Below are positions 1 to 5,290 of a stretch of DNA of 5,290 bases, one piece after another; position 1 is the first letter of the stretch, and the number at the start of each line of letters is the position of its first letter. The notes under the pieces are model-generated. The model was given only the letters and a program-made list of their open reading frames with translations, was not told where the DNA came from and did no database searches. Source of the DNA: Microbacteriaceae bacterium (GTDB taxonomy: Bacteria; Actinomycetota; Actinomycetes; Actinomycetales; Microbacteriaceae); contig RFQD01000106.1 in NCBI GenBank assembly GCA_009925875.1, forward strand, positions 1-5,290. The letters are read 5' to 3'. The translations under genes and the position numbers were made by a program.

Positions 1-920
1 TAACGGTGGGGTCGCCCTACATGTCCTTTGCCATCACGATCTTGACCATTGTCTTGGTCATGAACGCGGTCAACTTCATCGACGGCCTCGACGGTCTCGT
101 TGCGGGTGTGGCCATCATCGCCAACGGCGTGTTTCTTATTTATAGCTACCTGCTCGCCCGCGAGACGAGTCCATCAAATTACTTCAACTTGGCGTCACTT
201 CTCGCAGCCGTGTTGGTGGGTGCGTGTGCCGGATTCCTTCCGTTCAACTGGCACCGCGCGCGACTCTTCATGGGGGATGCGGGCTCCATGTTGGTCGGAC
301 TCCTCATGGCGACGAGCGCGATTGCCGTCACCGGACAAATCGATCCGTCAGGTCTCGCCCGGAGTGAACTCCTACCGGCGTTCTTACCCGTGGTCTTGCC
401 GTTCTCGATTCTGCTTCTCCCCATCGCCGACTTCACGCTCGCGGTATTGCGTCGAGTCAGTGCCGGCAAGTCACCGTTCACGGCCGATCGCAAGCACCTG
501 CACCACCGTCTGCTCGACATGGGCCATTCGCACCTGCATGCGGTGCTCATCCTGTACGGCTGGACGGCGGCCGTGTCCATCGGGATGTTGCTCTTTTTCA
601 TCGTGAAACCGTATTGGATCGCGGCCGTTTTCTTGGTGGCCGGCGTCGTCGCGTGCACCATCGTGACCCTCCTTCCGCTCACGCGCCGCCAGAAACTCGA
701 ACGCGCAGCGCAGACTCAGACCGGGCCCGTCGTCGCCGTGTCGCCTCGATATGACGAACTCGATGCGGCCGCGAATGCTCACGATGACGAGGTGACGGGT
801 GAGACGTCACCCACACCCCGGTCGACATCCGCGCCCACACGCGGGTCGACATCCGCCCCGACATCCGCGCCGACATCCGCCCGGGCATCCTCGCCGGCCC
901 GACGAAAGGACCGACCGTGA
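1..920 (+). CDS. wecA: WecA/MraY-family undecaprenyl-phosphate sugar-1-phosphate transferase, 5'-truncated
   Basis: This is an integral membrane enzyme that moves a sugar-1-phosphate (typically GlcNAc-1-P from UDP-GlcNAc) onto polyprenyl phosphate, the first step of lipid-linked cell-envelope glycan synthesis. The frame is open to the left edge (codons start at position 3), so the N-terminal helices and the DDxxN motif lie outside. The GTG at position 6 is probably not the true start. Counting from it, three family motifs are visible: NAVNFIDGLDGL (residues 20-31), FMGDAGS (88-94) with the Mg-binding Asp, and RKHLHH (162-167), the cytoplasmic His-rich loop. Hydrophobic helices lie between and after them, up to about residue 224. 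A hydrophilic tail of about 80 residues follows and ends in a Thr/Ser/Ala/Pro repeat. Its place directly before an AtpI-like gene and atpB matches Rv1302 of M. tuberculosis, which supports WecA over MraY. The exact sugar substrate is inferred from the family. Confidence 0.9.
   Translation, partial: TVGSPYMSFAITILTIVLVMNAVNFIDGLDGLVAGVAIIANGVFLIYSYLLARETSPSNYFNLASLLAAVLVGACAGFLPFNWHRARLFMGDAGSMLVGLLMATSAIAVTGQIDPSGLARSELLPAFLPVVLPFSILLLPIADFTLAVLRRVSAGKSPFTADRKHLHHRLLDMGHSHLHAVLILYGWTAAVSIGMLLFFIVKPYWIAAVFLVAGVVACTIVTLLPLTRRQKLERAAQTQTGPVVAVSPRYDELDAAANAHDDEVTGETSPTPRSTSAPTRGSTSAPTSAPTSARASSPARRKDRP
825..896 (+). repeat. Six-unit 12-bp tandem repeat in the wecA C-terminal tail
   Basis: The 12-bp unit begins ACATCC followed by GC-rich bases. 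Units start at 825, 837, 849, 861, 873 and 885. Units 1, 3, 4 and 5 share CGACATCCGC (823-832, 847-856, 859-868, 871-880); units 2 and 6 are degenerate. The period is a multiple of three, so the array stays in frame and encodes repeated Thr-Ser-Ala-Pro. It lies after the last membrane helix, in a tail that is probably disordered. Change in copy number would alter tail length without breaking the frame. Confidence 0.85.
905..910 (+). promoter_or_regulatory. Ribosome binding site for the AtpI-like gene
   Basis: AAAGGA lies inside the last codons of wecA, 6 nt before the GTG at 917 and 9 nt before the ATG at 920. Both spacings are acceptable. Together with the stop/start overlap it suggests re-initiation by ribosomes finishing wecA. 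Confidence 0.55.
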
Positions 921-1375
921 TGACGAGCCCGTCGCATTATCGCAATTCGGCGACCCCTGTTTTGCGTCGCGCGTTGTGGCGGGGCATCACCTTCACCGGT
1001 GTTCTCGGCGTCCTCGCCGCGATGGGCTTTGGGTTCGCCTTCGGCGCGCAGGGAGTGGTGAGTGCCCTGATCGGGGCCGCACTCGCGGCCGCCTTCCTCG
1101 GACTCACGGCAGCGAGCGTGTTAATCGCTCAGCGGTTTGACATGGTGGTGTTCTTTGCCATCGTCATGGGTACCTGGATTCTCAAATTTGCGCTCTTCCT
1201 GATTGCGGCCGTGCTGTTGCGCGATCAGCCGTGGATTAGCCCATTGGCACTTTTCGTGACGCTCATCGTTGGCGTGATTGTGTCGCTCGTAACCGATGTC
1301 ACCGTGGTGGCAAAATCCCGGATGCCGTTTGCCAGCGATGTCTCCCTGCCGGGAGAGGATTCCGCTCAACGGTAG
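917..1375 (+). CDS. AtpI-like small membrane protein, homologue-position of Rv1303
   Basis: This is a protein of 152 residues (GTG start at 917) or 151 residues (ATG start at 920). Four hydrophobic segments are visible at about residues 23-43, 46-70, 76-102 and 107-130, with short polar ends. A Lys (residue 90, in WILKFALFL) sits in the third segment. It lies between wecA and atpB, the position of the AtpI-like gene in actinobacterial atp loci. AtpI proteins elsewhere are reported to help c-ring assembly or cation supply to ATP synthase; applying that here is inference, because divergence within the family is high. The wecA stop TGA (918-920) overlaps the start, as GTGA if GTG is used or TGATG if ATG is used, which points to translational coupling. 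AAAGGA at 905-910 is 6 nt before GTG and 9 nt before ATG, so it does not decide between them. Confidence 0.75.
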   Translation: MMTSPSHYRNSATPVLRRALWRGITFTGVLGVLAAMGFGFAFGAQGVVSALIGAALAAAFLGLTAASVLIAQRFDMVVFFAIVMGTWILKFALFLIAAVLLRDQPWISPLALFVTLIVGVIVSLVTDVTVVAKSRMPFASDVSLPGEDSAQR

Positions 1376-1387
1376 TCATCCGAGGGA

Positions 1388-1417
1388 TTCGTGGGGCATC
1401 AGCCCGACGTGTAGAGT
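1388..1417 (+). promoter_or_regulatory. Candidate promoter for atpB and the downstream atp genes (weak)
   Basis: TAGAGT at 1412-1417 fits the TAnnnT pattern of an actinobacterial housekeeping -10 element. At 18-bp spacing, TTCGTG (1388-1393) is only a poor -35 match. The 118-bp gap 1376-1493 is the only intergenic space in the window large enough for a promoter plus leader. A start near 1424 would give a leader of about 70 nt before the ATG at 1494. The spacer between the two hexamers is almost filled by an inverted repeat (1390-1409). This rests on sequence pattern only, and transcription could simply continue from wecA. Confidence 0.3.
1390..1409 (+). repeat. Imperfect inverted repeat after the AtpI-like gene
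   Basis: CGTGGGGC (1390-1397) and GCCCGACG (1402-1409) are complementary at 7 of 8 positions, with a G-G mismatch, around the 4-nt loop ATCA. As RNA it would be a short GC-rich hairpin starting 15 nt after the stop at 1375. No U-run follows, so a rho-independent terminator is unlikely. As DNA it lies just upstream of the candidate -10 element and could be a protein-binding site. Confidence 0.45.
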
Positions 1418-1493
1418 TGATGCGATTCGTGTGCCACCGAGTCGAATTTCACTCTCGAAACAGGAGAAAGCGCTGCTAGGTAACGTCGCCTTT

Positions 1494-2282
1494 ATGCTCT
1501 CCGCTTCTACTGAAGACGGAGGATTTGTCGGTCCTTCGATCATGGAATTCTTCCCCCCGTCATTCCTGTTCGTCGGCACCCCATTCGAAATCAACCGCAT
1601 CATCATGATTCGCATCGTGATGGCCACGCTACTCATCCTGCTCTTCTGGCTCGGCACGAGAAAAATGACGATTGTCCCCGGTCGTTTTCAGAGTCTCATC
1701 GAGATGGGTCTCGACCTGGTTCGGGTGAATATCGCCGAAGACCTCCTCGGCAAGAAAGACGGCGCCCGTTTCCTGCCCCTGCTCACGACCATTTTTTGGG
1801 CGACGCTGTTTCTGAACATCCCCGGCATCATCCCCGGTTTCAACATCGCGGGGACCTCCCTCGTGGGCATGCCCATCGTGATGGCCGTGATTGCCTATGT
1901 GATGTTCATCTATGCCGGACTCCGCAAACACCCGGGGACGTTCTTAAAGGCGTCGCTGTTCCCGCCCGGTGTGCCGTGGCCGATCTACATCATCGTCACA
2001 CCCATCGAGTTCTTCTCCATCTTCATCCTTCGTCCCATCACGCTCTCGCTGCGTCTTCTGATGAACATGGTGGCGGGACACCTTCTCCTCGTGCTGTGCT
2101 TCACGGCGACCCAGTTCTTCTTGTTTGAAGCTGAGGGCGGATTCAAACTCTTCGGTGCCGGAACATTAGCGTTCGGTTTTATCTTCTCCCTCTTCGAAAT
2201 CCTCGTAGCCGTACTTCAGGCCTACGTCTTCACCTTGCTCACGACGGTCTACATCCAGCTCGCGCTGGCTGAGGAACACTAA
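1494..2282 (+). CDS. atpB: ATP synthase Fo subunit a
   Basis: This membrane stator subunit provides the two proton half-channels next to the c-ring. From the ATG at 1494 the protein is 262 residues, normal for the family. Hydrophobic segments lie at about 36-54, 93-114, 125-143, 162-182, 188-209 and 224-258. The essential Arg is Arg187 in SLRLLMNMVAGH, equivalent to E. coli Arg210. Gln242 in LQAYVF matches E. coli Gln252. His196 and Glu235 occupy the places of E. coli Glu219 and His245, a reciprocal swap. The start is uncertain. The frame is open upstream to 1296, into the AtpI-like gene. The ATG at 1494 has only AGG (1478-1480) at 13 nt, whereas AGGAG (1462-1466) sits 6 nt before an in-frame CTG at 1473. 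The in-frame ATG at 1542 is too close to the conserved region. Atp context on both sides makes the identity secure. Confidence 0.95.
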   Translation: MLSASTEDGGFVGPSIMEFFPPSFLFVGTPFEINRIIMIRIVMATLLILLFWLGTRKMTIVPGRFQSLIEMGLDLVRVNIAEDLLGKKDGARFLPLLTTIFWATLFLNIPGIIPGFNIAGTSLVGMPIVMAVIAYVMFIYAGLRKHPGTFLKASLFPPGVPWPIYIIVTPIEFFSIFILRPITLSLRLLMNMVAGHLLLVLCFTATQFFLFEAEGGFKLFGAGTLAFGFIFSLFEILVAVLQAYVFTLLTTVYIQLALAEEH

Positions 2283-2567
<285 letters not shown>

Positions 2568-2592
2568 TCCGATTCGCCCCTAACCGGACAAC

Positions 2593-2597
2593 GGAGG
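2593..2597 (+). promoter_or_regulatory. Ribosome binding site of atpF
   Basis: GGAGG lies 4 nt before the ATG at 2602. The spacing is short but usable, and the core is the strongest Shine-Dalgarno match in the window. It supports the 183-residue form of subunit b. Confidence 0.75.
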
Positions 2598-2601
2598 CAA
2601 C

Positions 2602-3153
2602 ATGCTCCCCGCAATCTCAGCGGTCATTGCGGCAGAAGAGAACCCGAACCCTCTTCTGCCGGCCGTCGCCGACCTCGTGTGGTCGTCGATCGTGTTCGTC
2701 GTCATCCTCATCTTTTTCCTCTGGAAGATTCTTCCCAACATGAAAAAGATGCTGGATGCTCGCGCCGCCGCCATCGAAGGCAAAATTGCTGACGCCGAAG
2801 TGGTGCAGCGTGAGGCCGAACAAGCCCTGACTCAGTACACGGCTCAGCTTGCCGAAGCGCGCAGCGAGGCCGTTGTGATTCGTGAAGCTGCTCGAGCCGA
2901 CGGTAAGAACATTGTGGACGAGGCAAAAGACGCCGCAGCTGCGGAAGCCGCACGCATCACGGCGACGGCGCACGCCCAGATTGAGGCCGAACGCCAGTCG
3001 GCGATCGTCTCATTGCGCACCGAGGTGGGCTCGCTCGCCATCGACCTGGCTCGTCAAGTCATTGGCGAGGCTCTCGACGATGACAAGAAATCCAAGGCAC
3101 TGGTCGACCGTTTCCTTGCTGACCTGGAGAAGAACGAGAAGGTCAAAAAGTAG
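2602..3153 (+). CDS. atpF: ATP synthase Fo subunit b
   Basis: This peripheral-stalk subunit, two copies per complex, holds F1 still against rotor torque. It has 183 residues. A short N-terminal stretch ending in NPNPLLP precedes a single membrane helix at about residues 24-44. A long charged, Ala/Glu-rich helix follows (about 50-155), which forms the right-handed coiled coil with the other b. The C-terminal part (IDLARQVIGEAL, then VDRFLADLEK) is the delta-binding region. There is no second b-type gene and no fusion to delta, unlike mycobacteria, where atpH encodes a b-delta fusion. The homodimer b2 is inferred from this. The stop TAG (3151-3153) directly abuts the atpH start. Confidence 0.96.
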   Translation: MLPAISAVIAAEENPNPLLPAVADLVWSSIVFVVILIFFLWKILPNMKKMLDARAAAIEGKIADAEVVQREAEQALTQYTAQLAEARSEAVVIREAARADGKNIVDEAKDAAAAEAARITATAHAQIEAERQSAIVSLRTEVGSLAIDLARQVIGEALDDDKKSKALVDRFLADLEKNEKVKK

Positions 3154-3951
3154 ATGGGAAGCGCAACTCGGCACGCAACGTCCGCCATACACGAGGTTTT
3201 AGCCACCTCGTTGCCGGCAAGCCTCGCGACTGCGGAGGCGCTCTTCGGCGCATCCGCTGTCATTGCGTCGTCGACTCAACTGCGCTCACTTCTCTCCGAC
3301 CCCGACATTCCCGCGGCCGAGAAACACAAGCTTGTCGCCGACGTGTTCGGTAAAGGGTTCGACAAGACCGCGCTCACACTCGTTGTCGCAGCCACGACTC
3401 AACGATGGTCGAATGCCGATGATCTCGTCTCGGGAGTTGAAGACCTTGCTCTGCGGGCAGCGGCGTCGTCTGTTAAGAGCACCGGTGAGATCGAGAGCGA
3501 GCTCTTCGCTTTCGCACGCGCCGTGTCGGGTAACGCCGAGCTGGAACTCGCACTCGGAAGTAAGCTCGGCAATCCGGACGCCAAGGCCGCTCTGGCGCGA
3601 ACCTTGCTGACGAAGGCGAAAGCTTTGCCTGCGACAGTCGTAATCGTTGCCTCACTCGTGCGCAGCCCCCGAGGACGACGAATCGGATCCCTGTTGCACA
3701 GCGCGGCGACCACCGTCGCCGACCAAAGCGGTTGCTTAGTGGCGTCCGTCACGAGTGCCCAACCGCTCACCTCAAGCCAGCTGGGCTCCGTGTCGAACAT
3801 TGTCGAAGCGCGCTATGGGCGAAAAGCCGTTCTCAACGTTGACGTCGAGGAAAGCGCTCTCGGCGGCGTTCGAATCCAAGTGGCTGACGATGTCATCGAC
3901 GGCTCGATTGCGACCCTGCTCGATGACCTGCGCGCGCAGTTGGCCGGATAA
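3154..3951 (+). CDS. atpH: ATP synthase F1 subunit delta, long actinobacterial form
   Basis: Delta caps the alpha3beta3 hexamer and binds the C-termini of subunit b. It has 265 residues, compared with about 177 in E. coli. The C-terminal domain is clear: [18 protein letters not shown] (residues 226-243) is the family signature and is followed by [17 protein letters not shown]. The first 190 residues are helical and look like two related copies of the usual N-terminal domain (about 27-100 and 114-189), sharing LF..A.AV..., an acidic-lysine stretch (D..A..K..L) and a V-VA motif. The start is ATG directly after the atpF stop, with no spacer. The nearest purine-rich sequence is AAGG at 3139-3142, 11 nt away, so translation probably depends on coupling to atpF. 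The MGSATR beginning resembles other Microbacteriaceae delta subunits as I recall them. Confidence 0.95.
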   Translation: MGSATRHATSAIHEVLATSLPASLATAEALFGASAVIASSTQLRSLLSDPDIPAAEKHKLVADVFGKGFDKTALTLVVAATTQRWSNADDLVSGVEDLALRAAASSVKSTGEIESELFAFARAVSGNAELELALGSKLGNPDAKAALARTLLTKAKALPATVVIVASLVRSPRGRRIGSLLHSAATTVADQSGCLVASVTSAQPLTSSQLGSVSNIVEARYGRKAVLNVDVEESALGGVRIQVADDVIDGSIATLLDDLRAQLAG

Positions 3952-3973
3952 GACTTCAATCACTCGAAAACTT

Positions 3974-3992
3974 CGGCGGGACATGCCCGCCG
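3974..3992 (+). repeat. Perfect GC-only hairpin between atpH and atpA
   Basis: CGGCGGG (3974-3980) and CCCGCCG (3986-3992) are exact reverse complements around the 5-nt loop ACATG. The stem is seven G-C pairs. The A-rich sequence that follows has no U-run, so it is not a typical terminator. It ends 7 nt before the atpA ribosome binding site core (4000-4003). Plausible roles are mRNA stabilisation or processing between atpH and atpA, or setting atpA translation apart from atpH. Confidence 0.6.
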
Positions 3993-3996
3993 CGAG

Positions 3997-4003
3997 AAAA
4001 GGA
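3997..4003 (+). promoter_or_regulatory. Ribosome binding site of atpA
   Basis: AAAAGGA, with the AGGA core at 4000-4003, lies 7 nt before the ATG at 4011 in an A-rich single-stranded stretch just after the 3974-3992 hairpin. It supports the chosen start and independent initiation of atpA. Confidence 0.75.
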
Positions 4004-4010
4004 AAAGACC

Positions 4011-5290
4011 ATGGCAGACCTGACAATCAGCGGCGATGAAATTCGTGACGCGCTGAAGGACTTCGTCCAGTCGTACAAGCCGAGCAAGGCGACCGTCAAA
4101 GAGGTGGGATACGTGATTGATGCCGCTGACGGCATTGCTCACGTCGAGGGACTTCCTGGCGTCATGGCCAACGAGCTTGTCCGGTTTGCGGATGGCACGC
4201 TCGGCCTCGCGCTGAACTTGGATGAAAACGAAATCGGCGTGGTGGTGCTCGGTGAGTTCACCGGCATCGTCGAAGGTCAAGAAGTGACGCGCACCGGTGA
4301 GGTGCTCTCGGTTCCGGTTGGCGAGGGATACCTCGGTCGAGTGGTCGACCCACTCGGTAACCCCATCGACGGACTTGGTGACATCAAGACCGATGGTCGC
4401 CGTGCCCTTGAGCTCCAGGCTCCTGGAGTTATGGCCCGCAAATCGGTGCACGAACCCATGCAAACCGGTATCAAGGCCATCGACGCCATGATTCCGATCG
4501 GTCGAGGACAGCGTCAGCTCATCATTGGCGACCGCCAAACGGGCAAGACCGCAATCGCGATTGACACCATCATCAACCAAAAAGACAACTGGGCATCGGG
4601 CGACCCGACCAAGCAGGTTCGCTGCATCTACGTCGCCATCGGACAAAAAGGTTCGACGATTGCCGCCGTCAAGGGCGCTCTCGAAGACGCCGGCGCGATG
4701 GAGTACACGACTATCGTTGCGGCTCCGGCCTCCGACCCTGCCGGCTTCAAGTATCTTGCGCCGTACACCGGGTCGGCCATCGGACAGCACTGGATGTATG
4801 CCGGCAAGCATGTGCTCATCATCTTTGATGACCTGAGCAAGCAGGCTGAGGCCTACCGTGCTGTGTCGCTGCTTTTGCGTCGCCCGCCGGGACGTGAAGC
4901 GTACCCGGGTGACGTCTTCTACTTGCACTCTCGGCTGCTCGAGCGTTGCGCCAAGCTGTCCGACGAACTCGGCGCCGGATCCATGACGGGCCTGCCGATC
5001 ATCGAAACGAAGGCGAACGACGTGTCGGCGTACATCCCGACGAACGTCATCTCGATCACCGACGGCCAGATCTTCTTGCAGTCCGACCTCTTCAACGCGA
5101 ACCAGCGTCCCGCGGTTGACGTGGGTATTTCGGTGTCGCGTGTGGGTGGTGACGCTCAGGTGAAGTCAATCAAGAAGGTTTCCGGAACCTTGAAGCTGGA
5201 GCTCGCGCAGTACCGTTCTCTCGAGGCCTTCGCCATGTTCGCCTCCGACCTTGATGCGGCGAGTCGTCGTCAGTTGGCTCGTGGCGCACG
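4011..5290 (+). CDS. atpA: ATP synthase F1 subunit alpha, 3'-truncated
   Basis: Alpha alternates with beta in the F1 hexamer and holds non-catalytic nucleotide sites. From the ATG at 4011, 426 codons are readable before the right edge; the family is usually a little over 500 residues, so the C-terminal helical domain is partly missing. The Walker A motif is GDRQTGKT (residues 173-180). Walker B is VLIIFDD (268-274). The alpha/beta signature [10 protein letters not shown] lies at 367-376 and is followed by Arg377, equivalent to the arginine finger (E. coli alpha Arg376) that reaches the catalytic site on beta. The N-terminal beta-barrel region includes [19 protein letters not shown] (32-50). 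The gene is separated from atpH by 59 bp containing a hairpin and a good ribosome binding site. Reading through to the edge shows no frameshift or internal stop. Confidence 0.98.
   Translation, partial: MADLTISGDEIRDALKDFVQSYKPSKATVKEVGYVIDAADGIAHVEGLPGVMANELVRFADGTLGLALNLDENEIGVVVLGEFTGIVEGQEVTRTGEVLSVPVGEGYLGRVVDPLGNPIDGLGDIKTDGRRALELQAPGVMARKSVHEPMQTGIKAIDAMIPIGRGQRQLIIGDRQTGKTAIAIDTIINQKDNWASGDPTKQVRCIYVAIGQKGSTIAAVKGALEDAGAMEYTTIVAAPASDPAGFKYLAPYTGSAIGQHWMYAGKHVLIIFDDLSKQAEAYRAVSLLLRRPPGREAYPGDVFYLHSRLLERCAKLSDELGAGSMTGLPIIETKANDVSAYIPTNVISITDGQIFLQSDLFNANQRPAVDVGISVSRVGGDAQVKSIKKVSGTLKLELAQYRSLEAFAMFASDLDAASRRQLARGA

Noticed and set aside
179..682. - strand frame of 167 codons opposite wecA
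   Set aside because: It is antisense to the conserved WecA motifs and shows no coherent domain, so it is treated as a shadow.
799..1140. + strand frame of 113 codons bridging wecA and the AtpI-like gene, rich in Arg/His/Pro
   Set aside because: It is a shifted reading of the 12-bp repeat and of the AtpI-like gene. Its composition is typical of an out-of-frame GC-rich repeat.
1439..1454. GAGT / ACTC inverted repeat in the pre-atpB gap
   Set aside because: Four base pairs around an 8-nt loop is within chance expectation.
1296..1493. Upstream extension of the atpB frame (66 codons)
   Set aside because: It overlaps the conserved end of the AtpI-like gene, reads as non-membrane Arg/Pro-rich sequence, and does not resemble subunit a. 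The true start is at or near 1494.
3983..4039. Short frame [18 protein letters not shown] starting in the loop of the atpH-atpA hairpin and overlapping the atpA start
   Set aside because: It has no ribosome binding site beyond the hairpin stem, only 18 codons, and overlaps atpA out of frame. The start codon is probably chance.
3960..4928. Long open frame (322 codons) on the - strand opposite atpA
   Set aside because: It lies antisense to a highly conserved atpA with all its motifs intact. Its translation is rich in Arg, Asp and Val with no recognisable domain. Long antisense frames are common opposite GC-rich, codon-biased genes.

Overview
The window is the 5' part of an actinobacterial F1Fo ATP synthase locus, entirely on the + strand and about 60% G+C by eye. 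The gene order is wecA-like, AtpI-like, atpB, atpE, atpF, atpH, atpA. This matches the Mycobacterium tuberculosis order Rv1302 (wecA) - Rv1303 - atpB - atpE - atpF - atpH - atpA, recalled from established knowledge. Three points suggest Microbacteriaceae or a close actinobacterial relative: the separate, unfused b and delta subunits (mycobacteria carry a b-delta fusion), the delta N-terminus beginning MGSATR, and the c-subunit sequence. The family-level placement is inference.

Layout. Positions 1-920 hold the C-terminal part of a MraY/WecA-family polyprenyl-phosphate sugar-1-phosphate transferase, cut at its N-terminus by the window edge. It ends in a 12-bp tandem repeat that encodes a Thr/Ser/Ala/Pro-rich tail. 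Its stop codon overlaps the start of a small four-helix AtpI-like membrane protein (917 or 920 to 1375). A 118-bp gap (1376-1493), the longest in the window, may carry the promoter or leader of the ATP synthase genes proper. These are atpB (subunit a, 1494-2282), atpE (subunit c, 2331-2567), atpF (subunit b, 2602-3153), atpH (delta, 3154-3951) and atpA (alpha, 4011 to beyond the right edge). The gamma, beta and epsilon genes are expected just downstream.

How the genes work together. Subunits a and c form the proton path and rotor ring, with Arg187 of a and Glu63 of c as the essential pair. Subunit b is the membrane-anchored peripheral stalk, delta joins that stalk to the top of F1, and alpha forms the F1 hexamer with beta. 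The AtpI-like protein probably helps c-ring assembly or ion supply. WecA starts lipid-linked glycan synthesis for the cell envelope and has no direct role in ATP synthesis.

This is an ordinary, well-conserved housekeeping region, and I see no undescribed system in it. Points worth a second look are small hairpins in three of the intergenic leaders, an uncertain atpB start with a badly placed ribosome binding site, apparent internal duplication in delta, a natural His/Glu swap in subunit a, and the wecA-tail minisatellite. No tRNA, rRNA, CRISPR array, insertion sequence or convincing rho-independent terminator was seen.
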